From Chimonanthus salicifolius (taxonomy: Eukaryota; Streptophyta; Magnoliopsida; Laurales; Calycanthaceae), in the NCBI GenBank assembly GCA_013350335.1, contig CM023540.1, positions 49,396,552 through 49,460,551 on the forward strand: a stretch of DNA of 64,000 nt, written 5' to 3'. The notes under the pieces were generated by a model. That model did not search any database, was not told the DNA's origin, and worked only from the letters and a program-made list of their open reading frames with translations. Positions within the stretch are counted from its first letter, which is position 1. The number at the start of each line of letters is the position of its first letter. This document shows, piece after piece, positions 12,127 to 25,639 of this stretch. The position numbers were made by a program, and so were the translations under genes.

Positions 12127-13017
12127 GAGGAGTCTTCACAGTTTTTCGTATTGTATAGTACCGACAGGTCGGTGGCACCGATGAGTCAGTGTTCATAATT
12201 ATTATCATTCAACCACCCGACCTTTGCACATCAAATGCACTCCCAACAGCTTTATTACTTCCCGGTCGACAAGTCGGTGTCGCTGATGAGTCGACAGTTA
12301 TGTCATCGAGAGGTCGGTCCATACGAGAGGCTAGGTCTAGGGCAACACCATGCTGACAAGTTTCAAGTACAGAAAACAGTCTTACCTAGACCGACCTGTC
12401 GCCCCTTACCGAGGGTTCAGGTCTTGGTACCCTCGATCGGTCTTGAACTATTGATATGTCTGTTTCCTCGAGAGTCCTATCTAAGTTCTAAGTTTCAGAA
12501 TTTATAAGTTATCATCGACGAGTCGTTGACCACAAGGGGTCGTTTCAACCTTTCACCGAGGGGTCGGTTCATATGAGACTCTCGAACATAGGCATACCCA
12601 GAATGACAATTCTATGATCCATAACCTTTGTCAATCTGGCCGACCAATCCTTGACCACGATGGGTCGATCCTGTCTCCACCGAGGGGTCGACGAGAACGA
12701 CTGGTTGAGCTGATAGTGAAACCAAATACATATTTCCAAGTTAGGTTCCAATTCACTGTCAAACTTTCTCTCTAGGCTTTTAATGATTTTACCATTTGTT
12801 CAACTAAGCATAGAATAGTCCTCTCTAAGGTGTGGGTACCCCCTAAAGTCATCTATGACCGTTTACCTGTTTTGTGATTGCCATAACGATGAGCTTCAAT
12901 TTGGTGGAGCATGATCTTCAATCTTGATCATCTTGAGTATTCAAGCTTCTAGCAAGTCCTTATTCTCGAGTTATGAAATTGACAAACTTAGGGACTCGGC
13001 AAACCGTGGCACTAACT

Positions 13018-13216
13018 GTGTGTTTTTATTATAAACATACCTCATGTGGCATAAAAACTTATGTCTGTAAGTTTAATGTTTTATACATTATATTGGTGTG
13101 TTGGTATGCTTAATATATAGTTTCTCATGTGTTCTGAGGGTTAATGAATAATGATGGTTGTTTGGACAAAAAAAGAAGTCATGTTTTGGGCCCACATCCA
13201 GGTTCGAGTCGTGACA
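13018..13216 (+). repeat. Truncated LTR remnant, inverted relative to 14500-14830
   Basis: This sequence is the reverse complement, with indels, of the left end of the solo LTR at 14500-18149: it shares 'cttatgtctgtaagttt', 'gtgtgttggt' and the terminal gggccnacatnnnggttcgngtcntgaca. It therefore ends as an LTR at 13216. Its other part was probably displaced to the left of element A when the Sirevirus inserted. Confidence 0.7.
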
Positions 13217-14499
13217 TCAAATGAAAAACGTTAAAAATGATTTATTTTTCTCATTTAACTATTCTAGACATTTGGTGTATTTTATTGTTATTTAATTATT
13301 TAAAGATGATTCGTTAAAAAGTAATGTTGAATTAAAATTACATATGGTAAGCCATGAGTAGATCAAAATTTGAACTTAAAATTCAATTTTTAGTCACTTG
13401 ATTTTACTAGTAAAAATCACATTTTTATTTTTCCAAAAGTTACTTAAAATTTTATTATAACTCATCAACTAAAATTAAGTAATAATTTAATATTATTTAT
13501 AATGTACGTGTTTGACCGAGTTTGACTAAGGGTCAACCCAGTTCAACCTTATTTAACCCACCCTTCCTCTAAGACGGGTCGCTCAACGGGTCGATTTTTA
13601 GAACATTGGAGTAGAGGCTTCTCTCTCTCACCCTCTTTCATCTCGATGAAGAGCAAATGACAGCTTCCCCTCCTCTCCCTGCGGACGGCCTTGGCAGGAG
13701 AGTGCATCTCATTCTCTCATGTTCCGTCATCCCTCCGAAAAATGGCTATAAAAAGTGGACTTCGAACAATCCCTTCCAGATTGAAATCACTCTCTTCTGC
13801 TCTCCCCCTCACTCTCTGGAGAATTGGTGGAACCCTAGGTGAAAAAAACTAGCTTTTTCTTCTTCTTCTTCTGCAAAGCTCTGTAAGTGGTTACTTTGCA
13901 CATTTAAATTTCAGAGCTTATTATCTTAATATCCACTTATCTAAAAATAATGTTTTCCTAATCAAAATTATTTATAGCTTGATTTAGAAGACATCTATAA
14001 GGTTGGATTTACAAAATGTAGTTAAAATATAGGGTATAATGGCTTACCAAAAATTAAAAATTAAATTGAGTTCGTAGGGCCGAGAAATGCTCTACTCATC
14101 AAAGATTGAAAAACCCATCTTTGACACGTCGAACATGACCTTCAAAGGGTCAAAAAGACCCCCAAATCTTTGAAGGGTAGAGGGTGGCATTTTGGTAATT
14201 ATGTGGTAGTGGCAATTTCTTAATTATATGGGAGTGGCAATTCGTAATATATGAAATGGGGATTTTTGTGGTATTTAAATGTGATTTTTGGAAATATTAA
14301 AGGAGGGTTTTTAAAGTAAAATACCCTATTTAAACTTGTGTTTAAAATATGAAATTCCATTTCCACTTTTAACTTATTTCTTCAACCGCCGAAATCGAGA
14401 CTAGTCAGTTGGAGAGTCTAAATTGGAGAAATTTAAAAGTGGTTCTAAAGCACTTTTGCTCACCTATCAAGGTGAGGAGATGAAACCAAACTTTAAATT
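13217..14499 (+). repeat. Old Tekay-like LTR, segment 1 (promoter part)
   Basis: No gene. It carries a TATA box at 13747, a pyrimidine-rich leader (13600-13660) and a polypyrimidine stretch at 13850. The sequence resumes at 18150 after the solo LTR insertion, as the AAATT duplication shows, and continues through 25484-25639 and 40922-41932. Without the insertions the total is about 3 kb, in the size range of the other LTRs here. The left end of this LTR was not found. Confidence 0.6.
13747..13754 (+). promoter_or_regulatory. TATA box of the old LTR
   Basis: ggctataaaaagtgg on the plus strand, followed about 30-60 bases on by a pyrimidine-rich leader, as in LTR promoters. Confidence 0.6.
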
Positions 14500-17400
14500 T
14501 GTCATGACCCGAATCCCAATGTCGGCCCGAAACACGACTATTTTTTTTTTTTAAACAAAATCTAATGATTCACTAATATCATAAACATACTACCCATGTG
14601 AGTCACTAGATAAAATGCAACAATAATAGTTATCCATTAACCCTCTATTAATAATCTCAGATGCCTATGCGAGATACATGTGTGTTGAATATTCCTAAAC
14701 ACAGTAAAAAGTAATATATTGAGTACACCAACACACAAACATATTGCATAGAAAAATCAAACTTACAGACATAAGTTTTGTGCCTCTTTGTGCCACAGGA
14801 GGTATATTTATTATCAAAATACATAACATAGTCCATAGATTCATTTTGTTTCCTCGTGCAGGAAACTACTGAAAACATTCAAAGTTTGACTCTCAGCGAG
14901 GCACCATTGGTTCCTCTACTCCTTCCTTTGGCTCATATCCTGCAATATAAGGGATGTGAACAACAACCTAGTGGGTAGAGCTTACAATAAAATCCAATTT
15001 ACAATATAAATGGAATAAATAACAATGCATGTTCCATGAATGAAATGCAGTTAATTCACTTAACCCATTTTCACCTTAGGATCACTTTCTAAGGTGTGTT
15101 ACCAATTTTTATACGGGTCAGCCCCCAAATTATCGTAGCAACTTTTACAACAATTTCTTAACAATGTCTTAACAACACGGGGTCAGCCCCCAATTAGCAA
15201 CTTGCAAGTACATAAGGTCTCCATGACCCGGCTTACTAGCACGACCAACCCAATGGTTCTCAAAAGACGTTCGGCCTAATATCACAAGGTCTCCACCACC
15301 CAGTCTACTAGTACATCCAATCCAACGGTTCAAGATGGCGGTTGACCACAGCCTACTAGCACGTCCAACTCAACGGTTCGCAAACGGTGTTCGGCTAATC
15401 TTAGCAATTATAGCCCAATATCCTATATCAGATTTTACAAAGTTATTATCTTCCATAAATTTAACTTATAACCATAATTCTCACATGCAAATGTAAAATG
15501 CTTGATAATGCATGATTTCCAACGCTCTCCTTACATAAGGACTTATTTTGAGAGAACCACCAAATTCCAATCTTACCTTTCGATGCATCCAACACCAATA
15601 TACAATGATCAATAAGGAATCAATATTCACATAAACATATAAAACTGGATTTGATAACATGAATTCCTTCACTCAGTTTTTACCCGATAATTTCCAGATA
15701 CTCCATGGGTCCATACTGCGTTAGAGGCTACAAGTCCTCGACTCCCGGACACCATTTTTAACGGCTACGTTCTAAACAGTTAGAACATTTACATCCCTTT
15801 CATGTACGCAATGTCAGGTCTCGTATTCTAGACATATATAGCCTTTTCTATCTTTAAAATAACCGTAGGTCCCATTTCAGTCTCTTGTTAGTGGGTTTAA
15901 TATATAACACAATACAAGTGTTGGTTTGAGTCTCCTCACCTTATCCGTAGAGTTATCACACAATCTGTAAGATAAAATAATAATATAAATTTCTAGTCGA
16001 TAGAGTATTTATGAACTATTCCCCGTTCCCTGTGTATTTACCAGAAAAACATGATAAATGTAGTGAGTCTCCTAACTCTTTGTACTCCTTTAAGTTATGT
16101 TAGAGGTTAGCTGTCAACCATACAAAACACTGGAATAAAATAAAAATGTAAAGTACTCAGTGCCCGATCTCGTATTTCTTCATGGCCATTGAAGATTATT
16201 GAGACGAGGCCGAGAGGGTACAATGCAATATTTAAATAAAATACCCAGTGCCCAAATCCATTTACCACCTGGCGACCTAGGCTGTCTCAGATGACCACTG
16301 AGCGGTGTTTCCGCTGCGCTACAGGTGGAGATTTTCGGCCTAGAGTATACAATGCAAGTAATATAAAAAATTACTCAGTGCTCCATTTCAAGACCATTAG
16401 GTGACTAATCGCCTCCTCAGATGGTATCACCGAGCGACTAAGTGCCACTACTGATGATCCATCGGTTGACTAAGCACCACCCCAAATGGTATCACCGAGC
16501 GACTAAGTGCCACTACTGATGATCTACCAGATGACTAAACGCCACTTCAAATGATATCACCGAGCGACTAGCGTCACTAATGATGATAATTTGGCCTAGA
16601 TGTTATGATGCTGAAATTTAAACACACAATGCATAAAAGAAACATACAACTGTTAGATGGGGTTAAACTTTTCCCCTGTTTTAATTAAAGGCTGAAAAGA
16701 AGTTTTCAAACGTAAAAATAAAATGATTTTAAGAGCATAATTTAAAATTTAGGAGAGAAACCTACCCTCCATCCATTTAAAAAATTCAATTTTAAAACCC
16801 AACATTAGCCTAAATAAAATTTAACTTGCTACGGAGTTAATAAAATTAAATTTAGAATCGTTTCGGTACCTCACACGTGAAAATCCGTTGAGATTTGACT
16901 AAGTTTGAAAGCCCGAGAGAGATGTGGAAAAACCCAAAAGCTTGTTGTCGCTTCCTGCTTCTGCTGCTTGCGAACGATAAAGAGAAGGGAAGAAAAATAA
17001 GACAGCAAAAGAGGAGAAAATGAGAGAGAGACGCTGGAAGTTTTTTTTTTTTTTTTTTTGCTGCTGCTTGCTGACGTACAAAAGGAAGAAGAAAAAGAAC
17101 AGAAGAAAATAAAGGAAAGGAAAATAAGACAGGAGGGAGAGAGAGAGCCCATTGTCGTTTTTTGTTTGTTGTCTTTTTTTTTTCCTTCCACTCGCACCCC
17201 GTCTTCTTTTTTAGTCGCAGGGGACAATGGCTTTGCAACCACGTTGAATGGCTACGGCAGTAGCCTTAGAGTAGGTTTGATATTATCCTAATATTTTCAT
17301 TTTATTTTATTAATATATCTTTAAACTAATTCGCTTCACGTCCTTATTAGTTCTAAATATTTGAGACTCCCACTAAGTTAATTTAAATGGTCCACTGGGT

Positions 17401-18149
17401 CAAGTATAAACTAATGAACATTGTATTAAATTTTGGAGAGAAAACTCAGTCGAAAACTTAGTGTTTTAATCGAAAAACACCGATTTGTCAAAATTTTTTA
17501 ATTTTAAAGAATCTCTATGAGAAAATCTAATTTTGTAATTAAATAGATTAAATTAGTCTGATAGAAATCTTTAAAGTTTAAAAGTGTTTCGGAGTAAAAA
17601 AATACTCCATCTATGCAGAAGAGTATTCAACGGATGACGCTTCTTGATGTAAAATAACTATTAAAAATTCAATATTTTGGAATTCTTAAGATAAAAAATC
17701 CTCAGTTATATTACAGATTGAGTACTGAGTCTCTCCATATATTTTTAGGATTTTGTCTCTCTTATCAAAGTGGGGTTTTGTCACCTAGGAAATTTTAGGT
17801 AGTATAAATAGTTAGAATTAGGTTGAGATTGGCATTTCATTAAGTCCGGAATTTAAAAATAATGCATAATCTAAAATTTGGAGTTAAAACTAGGTCAAAT
17901 GACTAAGTTTCCAGAGCAACGAAGTTTTAAGCCTAAAATAATATTATTATATTCATAACTTACTATTCTACCTTTAAGACTCAATTAAAAGAATTTTCGG
18001 ACTCGGATCGAGTTGAACTCAGATTCGTTGAAAAGGTCATTCAATATTTTTCATGATTAGAGGAACAAAAATTATAATTAACCACTAAGAATTATTTAAT
18101 TAATCAAAATTAATTTAAATCAACCTCTAATTTGGGTTAGGGTGTCACA
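14500..18149 (-). mobile_element. Solo LTR, Tekay-like family, TSD AAATT
   Basis: 3650 bp from TGTCATGACCC to GGGTGTCACA. The five bases before (14495-14499) and after (18150-18154) are both aaatt, a perfect target duplication. No internal region follows, so it is a solo LTR. By analogy with the complete element at 25640-40921, the sense strand is minus. It has repeats at 16385-16590 and T-rich tracts at 17040-17060 and 17170-17180. Its central 2.67 kb recurs at 2412-5085. Confidence 0.9.
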
Positions 18150-18719
18150 AAATTCTTTAATACTGTATGCTTAATTAATTGTATTTTAATTGAAAATTCT
18201 CGAATGCTTTTAATCGAGTGCAATGTCGGGACCCGTGGTATCTTGACAATATGGAAAAAAAAAGTGTTAATGGACCAAAATGCGATACCAGGTATCACTT
18301 ACACATAATGGAATAAATGATAGTACACGAGAATTGAGATCTAATTGTCTAACCGAATATAGGACCTGGACTTGTGCAAATATGATTAATTAGCATTGGG
18401 AAATGAAAATTTGGTGATTATGTGTATGATGTTTAGGATGAAATGCACATCTTCAATATGTTAATATTTTAATGTGCGATGTGTTATTACTATGCTTGAA
18501 CATGTAAAATTATTGTTGGATTCTGTAGTATATTTCAACTGCTTAGGTGATAAGATGTTTATTAAATATCATGCATGTGTTATTGATCGTTCTAAAAATT
18601 CATGATTTAGTATAGTTTACTCAATTATATGCGAAGGTTGAATCAGCGAGAGAAGCACCGGTTTCTTAACCACGATAGGTTGTTCCGTGGAGAAACCTTA
18701 GGGTAAATAAAAGAGGTTG
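18150..18719 (+). repeat. Old Tekay-like LTR, segment 2
   Basis: AT-rich, no reading frame. Flanked by the AAATT and GGTTG duplications of the two neighbouring solo LTRs, so it was contiguous with 13217-14499 and 25484-25639 before they inserted. Confidence 0.6.
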
Positions 18720-21294
18720 TGTAATGCCCCGCCCTTTTTCAATGCTTAAATTAGAGTAATTTTTTTTTTTTATAGAAAAACGGATGGAGATGTCACGATG
18801 CGAGCCGAGTTTTAGTCCGAAGACCTGACCCCTGACTGGCCTAACCTAGCACATACGTGGAACAACCCACTAAATATTTGTGCATGTGCTAGCACAACTT
18901 GAAGAAAATAGTATGCAGAAATAATAATTGCGGAAATATTTTGATTAGAAAATGATACCAAATTACTTTATTAGCAAAGATAGGAATTACTCAAACCATA
19001 AGTCAATTTTACCATAGCAAAGCCCAAAAATGGGAGTTATGTTTAAGTAATTACATTTCCAACAAATACTCTTATAAAATTAAATTATTTTACCAAAATA
19101 TCAAAATAAAGAACTAAAATCTCCAAGCGTCTCTTTTTCCATTTTGCTTAAGCTTGACTACCACTGGGTCCAGCCTCTCCTTCTTTGCCTTGATCTGTGT
19201 TAACATCTAGGAGAAAATATACGGGCTTAGTCAACTTGCCCAGTAAGAATTATGATCAAAGAAATGTACTATGTGTGTAATACCATAGCAACATATAATA
19301 ATAATCATATTGGGAAAAACACATGTTATGATAAGTATACGTTTCTCAAAGGAAATCAAAAGATATTAAAATATCATAATTAAAGTCCATATTTGATATT
19401 AATAACATGATGATATGCCATGGGTGTCATGCATCAATGAAATGACATCCCATACCCATGCATCAAATCATAGTTCTCTTTTCATTTCAATGGTTCTCAG
19501 TATTGGTCACTGATATCCACAGCATTTGAGGTGACAACCACTAGGGTGCTGTTACCTATTCACAATTTAATCAAGACTATAGGTGGAGCGTGGCCTACTC
19601 CCTCTGCGTAGGGTTTCGGGACCTATCTAGGAGTTCTTTGGCCCAATAAATATTGTAACAATCATACACAAGGATAGGGTCAAAGCCTACCACTTGTATT
19701 ATCAATATACATGAGACCAAGCGAGGTCCGAATATTTTCCTTCTTGGCTCGGTAATGTAAATCCCTCCCATGCAACCATGCATGAGGATCATGTAGGCAA
19801 TCATGATGACAAAACATACATCATATAGTTCTAATATTTTTGCAATACATGAAAAATACCATATAATTTAACTCAATAGAAATCATATTGAAATAATCTC
19901 ATTTTCATAATTCAAAGCTCACAATTTTAAGAAAGATACAAATATAGCAATTTCACACTTGTGTGCTTCAATAAATTAGGAAATCCTACATGATCTAGGA
20001 TGATTAGCTAAAAGGGAACTCATGTGGTTGCTCGAACAATGTCGAGATTACCCTCGGTTCCTTTTGTCCATATACATGTTTCAAATCATAAATTTTCATG
20101 TTATTATCGCATAAAATCCTTTGTCTAATTTACGTAGGTCTAGCCAAGACCTAAAGGGTCAACTGTATGATCTTCAAACTCTAAGGAATTCCATGTACAT
20201 TTGATTTAATATCAAATACCCTAACCTTATTAAACTATCCCTGTCTTAGGCTGATCTATCGACACTGTCAATACATCACATTCTGAACACAGCCAACACA
20301 ACGATATTTCTCGATATGTCGTCTCACTCTGTCTGTTTATGTTCATGTTTTCCAGCTGTTCTCAGTCCACATGTATCGACCCAGTCGATATATCTAGGGA
20401 TTAATTAGTCCGAAGTGTGGAGCAATGTCGATGTGTTCTTCTGGGTTGTTCGTGTTTGTCCTTTGTTTCCAATCCATATTTATCAATCTAGTTGATACAT
20501 ATTCTGGTGCATATATTCGAGGTGTAGACTTCATGTTCATTTCTGGTTATTTCCAAGCCGATACATCGTCTTGGAACCAGTTTGTCACCTTTTATTTCCT
20601 TTTCAATTCAGTCCTACCCAGACCGATATGTTTGTAACGCCCGGACCCAATGGTGGGCCTGGAATGCTATTAATTTTTTTTTATATAATCTCTCATCAAC
20701 TAACATCATAGCTGGGTTGGACCTTCAATTTGCCAAAAAACCCATCACAGAAAATGTCACACATGTTTTTCTCACGTGGAATTAAACACGTACCATATGT
20801 TCTCATAGATAAATACATATTTCACAAACAAATATCTCCATTTATTCTATCAGAGTTACGGACGAAAACATAGAAATTTGCACATGTTTAGATTTATAGT
20901 ACCATAGATGGTACTAAAATCAACATAACATCATTTGCATGAAAATAGATATAATAAACATATTTCCCATCATCGGAAAATACGATTGACTGCAAAGGCT
21001 CCCTCGTCCTAAGTCAGCAGTGGAGGTTCCTCCTCCTCAGGTGCCAACCCTGCAATGTAAGAGATGTGAGCTCCAAGCCCAGTGAAGATATCTTAAAATA
21101 ACACATTCACCAACATGTACAGGTTAAACAATGCAGTTTAATCTTAATAACAATAATAGTCTACTTTTACCATTTTAAAATCACAGTTATCTACTCATGA
21201 ATGGTCTACTTTACCATACTTTCCAATTTACCATAAATAGTCTAATGTACCATTTATCTTACCTGATTTCATACTTGGTCTACTATACCAATTT

Positions 21295-21420
21295 ATCAAG
21301 GCACCATCACTGTCATATTACTGTCATACCACTGCCATACCACTGTCATACCCTGCCATGTCACTTACATACCACTGTTATACCATTGCCATATCACTGA
21401 CATACCACTGCTATACCATT
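21295..21420. repeat. Short tandem repeat, unit about 11-12 bp (ccactgncata)
   Basis: About ten imperfect units of 'taccactgcca'-like text within the solo LTR. The open frame across it is a by-product. Confidence 0.65.
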
Positions 21421-22869
21421 GTTTAATGGTTTAACATATCATTTATCATACTTCAATTCATAATTGGTCAACTATACCAATATTTCAAGTCATCCGTGAC
21501 ACTGTCACGCCACTGTAACACCAAATCATTATACTGACTATAAATGCATTAAGTCCCGACATGATCAAAATGCAGCATTTTGCAAGAGCATCTCCGACAC
21601 ACCTGGGCCGGTACCGACACACTTGGGTCAGCAACTGACACACTTGGGCCGGTAATCGACGTACTTGGGCAGATAATAGTTCAGTAGTTGAGGGTACGTG
21701 GGGGTAGTATCAATATCATAAATGCTCAAGTTCTCACATCGGAGCATCTTATCAATAATATTAACTTCATATTTCAGTCTTCATCATAACATGATGCTCA
21801 AGTTCTCACACTGGAGAATATCATTATCAATATCACCTTCATACTTCAATCTCTCATCATAACATGATGCTCAGGTTCTCACATTGGATAATATCATCAT
21901 CAATATTAATACCATGCATGATAAACATTATTAGTGCCAATATGAACATATCTTAGCAATTTATAGCAAGTCTAGGCATATAAGTGGGTTCATTCTTCGT
22001 TTATAGACTAGTAGACCTTGACTCCTTGACACCGTATTATGCTTTTGTTCTAACAGTTAGAACCAATTTTCATTCCTCATATGGAAGCAGTGTCAAGTCT
22101 CACATTCTTGCCTATTCAGCCTTTTCCATATCATGTATCATCTATGAAACCACTCATTGCACTAGATTTTGGTTTATAAAACATGATTTACCGATCTGGT
22201 ATTATTAAGTCTCCTCATCGTAAAACGTAGAGTATCATAGGTATCTGTTATACAAATAGAAATATAATGAATATACACTCATAATCAATCATAATACACA
22301 TTCATAGATTGTACAACATACATTCATAGTATTTCAAATTTTTCTACTTATTTTTCGAAAAAACTCTAAGGGAAATAGATGTGAGTCTCCTTAATGGGTT
22401 ACTATCTATTTTTAATTACAATAATCCATCAATATAATAAGGTGCGCAGGACACTACACATATTGTCTTCTGGAAATAACCATGGAAACATGTTGAGTTA
22501 GAGCTAGAGATATAAGATGCTCAGGCCACTACTCGTATATTGAGTTAGACCTAGAGATCACTCAGTGCCCGAACCTTCTTTTCTACCGAGCAGTGAAGTT
22601 AATCGCTCATCTACTGATAGCTAACGGGCTGCGTTTCCGCTGCACCAAAGATAGAGAGTATTGGCCTAGAAGTGAATACATAATATGTGTATATATAATA
22701 ATACAAACCCGTAGTCAAAGTTAGTCACATTTTTAATTTAAAGGCCTTCAAAATAGATTATTGAAATAAATAATATTCTAAATTTTACAAATTTAGAAAC
22801 AAACCAATCTTCTCATTTTAAATAAACACATAATATTTTCATAGACCAAAATCAATAAAATATTTTAAA

Positions 22870-22872
<3 letters not shown>

Positions 22873-22926
<54 letters not shown>
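22873..22926. repeat. (TA)n microsatellite
   Basis: About 27 uninterrupted TA units. Confidence 0.95.
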
Positions 22927-22929
<3 letters not shown>

Positions 22930-23567
22930 AACAATATGATTTCATAATTAAAGGAATACCATGGTCTTGAATGATTAATTCAATACCTAAAGAAAACTCG
23001 ATGTCGTACATGGAGTTTTTGTACAGACAATAAGACCAGTAAAGTGTTTTATATTTTAAATCAACTTAACCATATGTTTTCTTAAAACAATTCAAAATTT
23101 AACTATATTTAGAAAATTTAAAACATTCTAAAAATACCCAAATAATTCAACCAAGATTTATAAGTAAAAACTTCACCAAATTCTAAATTAAAACAATAAC
23201 TAATACAATAAAAGACATTAAAAGTCTAAATAGTAAATAAAATTATACTCATCTTTAAACAACTAGAAACTTATTTCAAGTTTTAAACAAACAAATCAAA
23301 ATAAATGAATTCATAATAATAATTCACAATTATTTCAATAAGAAAACTCATTTTAAGTTTAAAACAAATAATTTGAAAATAGCAAAGAAAATGATATTTC
23401 TTTTTTTTTTTTTTCTTTATTTTAAAATTACAAAAAAGTAAATACAAATAATAAATAAAATATTTAAACTTACCCATAACAAAAGCCCAAATTGGATGGA
23501 CGTTGATGGCTAAGGAGTGCACACCAAAATGAATTTGCAAAGTAAAAATCTCATTCCCATCCTTTGA

Positions 23568-23575
23568 TATTTATA
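23568..23575 (-). promoter_or_regulatory. TATA box of the nested solo LTR
   Basis: The minus strand reads gggctataaatatc, supporting a minus-strand sense direction for this LTR. Confidence 0.6.
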
Positions 23576-25483
23576 GCCCAAGGTGTAGGCTTGCATTGGT
23601 CATGCAAGCTGCCACCAAAGCCTAAGGTAGCTTCCATGAGTCATTTACTAGGTTTGATGATTCGTGCATTTAGATAACTTATCATAATATTATTAATTTT
23701 TTTTTTAAGAGATGAGAGTAAGGATAAGGCTACAGGTAATGAGATAAGGCTTCATGGGTTTATCCATATTTAGTATATTTTATTAGATTTAATTCACTTA
23801 CTCTTAAAATTAATTAAAACTATATAACTACTATAGTTTGAAATAATAATTTCACCTCTTTAATTATCAAATTTTTCTACATAAGTTGGAAACCATGGAG
23901 GCCCTAGTGAAATGAGTTAACTGGTCCGATAGGTTAGGTATTAAAATCTAGAAATACCATAAAGATCTAGATAGAAAAACATGCCAGATACCTAGAGATT
24001 TAATCAAAATGACATAAATGTCAAATTTCTAAAATTCGAACTTCACAGTCAGACCACATAAATTTACCTGATAAAACATTCTAAAGCTTCTAGGTAATTA
24101 GACACTAATTTGGGTCAGGGTATTACAATGTTGGTCTGGTCGATGCATTGCTCAGAGATCCGTGGGCACATCGACACAGTTGATGTGTCAACCGATCCAT
24201 TCTTCCTTTGTCTTTTTCATTTCGGATCATCTCAAGGCCGACATATCTACCTGATCGATACATCTTCCTTGATTACTTTGTCCTTTTCTTCTCCTTTCAT
24301 TTTATTTTTAGTCCTGTCATACTTAGACCGACACATCGACGTTGTCGATGGGTCGTTCTGGGATCAGTTCATCATCCATTTATCTCATTTCTTATTTCTG
24401 TCATTCCCAAGCCGAGACATCGACACAGGTGATGTGTCATCCTGGGTTTGATTTCTTTCAGTTCGATACTTGAGATTTCTATTCACTGGACTCTTGTTCT
24501 AGACGACACATCGACATAGTCGGTATGTAGACTGGGTTGGGTCGGAAGTCATGGGTTCATCTTCCATACCTTTTCTCTCCTTATATGTTCATTATCCTTG
24601 GTAATTTATTCTTTATATCCGTACTTACCTAATTTCTAAACACCTTAGCGTGATTATTTTTACTTGAAAACACAATAAATCCACCTACCTCGAAGGATTT
24701 ACAGGCATACCCGAGTGGATGAAGGACGAGCTCCTTGTTTCCTACTCTCCTTGTCGACTCGGTTTCTCTTTCTTCATTGTCTCATTTCTCATCCTTTTCC
24801 AGGGAGAAGATGAAGTCAGTAGAGAGAGGAATGGGTTCGTCATCGAGTTGAGGGTTGAGACGTGAATGAGAGGGTGAAATGGAGAGAGTGAGAGGTGTTG
24901 TCGAGTGTTCTCTCTTTCTTCCTCTTCTTCTCTGCTTTTCCTTCTTTCTTTTCCCTTTTTTTTTTTTTTCCTTTCCTTTTTTTTTTTCCTTTCTTTTTCC
25001 CTCCTTTTCTACTTTCCCTTTGGTTTCCCTAGACCTTAAATGGATATTTGGAAGATGTAAACGATGTTGGTGGATTCCCATGCATGTAAAGTGGTATAGG
25101 TCGGTGGTAAGCAGAGCGTCTGCTAGAGGTGTTTGGACTACCCGACACATCGACTTTGTCGATATGTCGATTGGTTTGACTTTGGCTTTTCACTGATAGG
25201 TCGACCATGTCGATGCATCCTCCTGGCCAGTTACACCTCCAGTTTGGATTTCAGCTCTCATCGAACACATCGACCACGTCGATGCATTCTCCTGATATCT
25301 TATGCCTCGGGTTTGGATTTCAGTTTTTCACCGGCACAGGAAAATTTAGTTTTCCTTATTTCTTTCAATGTATATTTCATATGACATTTTATTCACATTA
25401 ATTGGACTAAAATCTCATCATGTATTTTATTCATTTAAAGAGAAATTACATAAAATAGGGAGTTAAAACTTCGGGTCCTTACA

Positions 25484-25639
25484 GGTTGCAACCATGCAAA
25501 ATACGAGGGTGTTCCGTATTTACCCAATTTAATGGAACGTATACAGACTTCTTGTTGGATTTTTTAAGGTGATATATGGATTACAAATCACTAATAGTTT
25601 ATAATTATGTGTGTAATGTATTGTTGTATTAATATGTTG
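25484..25639 (+). repeat. Old Tekay-like LTR, segment 3
   Basis: A short segment between the GGTTG duplication and the TGTTG duplication of the Tekay element. It continues at 40922. Confidence 0.55.

Larger units (their letters stand above)
5086..13017 (-). mobile_element. Sirevirus-type Ty1/copia element B
   Basis: This is a minus-strand LTR retrotransposon with a 5' LTR at 11338-13017, a primer binding site at 11323-11335, gag, protease/integrase, RT/RNase H and a 3' LTR at 5086-6697. The gag form, the ..TSGGCFYVGN.. RNase H box and the CTCCCCC motifs just after RNase H (6973 on the plus strand) fit the Sirevirus lineage. All genes are frame-broken, so it is non-autonomous. The 3' LTR lacks about 80 bases at its outer end, where the 2.67-kb fragment abuts. 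That LTR also sits where the 5' LTR of element A should be, giving an LTR-shared tandem pair. Confidence 0.88.
11338..13017 (-). repeat. 5' LTR of Sirevirus B
   Basis: About 1.68 kb. The plus-strand left end TGAAAATTTCC abuts the primer binding site. The right end ggcactaact is one base off the family end (TGTTAGTGCC in sense). It carries a 21-G run near the 3' end in sense, dense inverted motifs such as accgacaggtcggtgg around 12160-12180, and a minus-strand TATA box at 12119-12126. Confidence 0.88.
20633..24127 (-). mobile_element. Solo LTR, Tekay-like, TSD ATGTT, nested
   Basis: 3495 bp from TGTAACGCCCGGACCC to GGGTCAGGGTATTACA, with atgtt at 20628-20632 and 24128-24132. Its ends closely resemble the LTRs of the Tekay element at 25640-40921 (ends in gggtcagggtattaca). 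A minus-strand TATA box lies at 23568-23575. Simple catacc-type repeats (21295-21420) and a TA microsatellite (22873-22926) are inside. Confidence 0.9.
18720..25483 (-). mobile_element. Solo LTR, Tekay-like, TSD GGTTG, itself interrupted
   Basis: Starts TGTAATGCCCCGCCC and ends CGGGTCCTTACA. The flanks ggttg at 18715-18719 and 25484-25488 are identical. Removing the nested solo LTR and its duplication leaves about 3.26 kb, a normal size for this group. It carries repeated cgacacatcgac..gtcgatgtgtcg inverted motifs (20240-20620, 24150-24520, 25140-25300). An alternative start at 18791 (TGTCACGATG) was dropped because only 18720 gives a matching duplication. Confidence 0.87.

Noticed and set aside
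18791..18800. TGTCACGATG as the left end of the solo LTR
   Set aside because: No matching 5-bp duplication with the right end; the start at 18720 gives a perfect GGTTG pair.
24110..25196. Open frames of 74-122 codons on both strands
   Set aside because: They coincide with pyrimidine-rich tracts and cgacacatcgac repeats of a solo LTR, with no domain.
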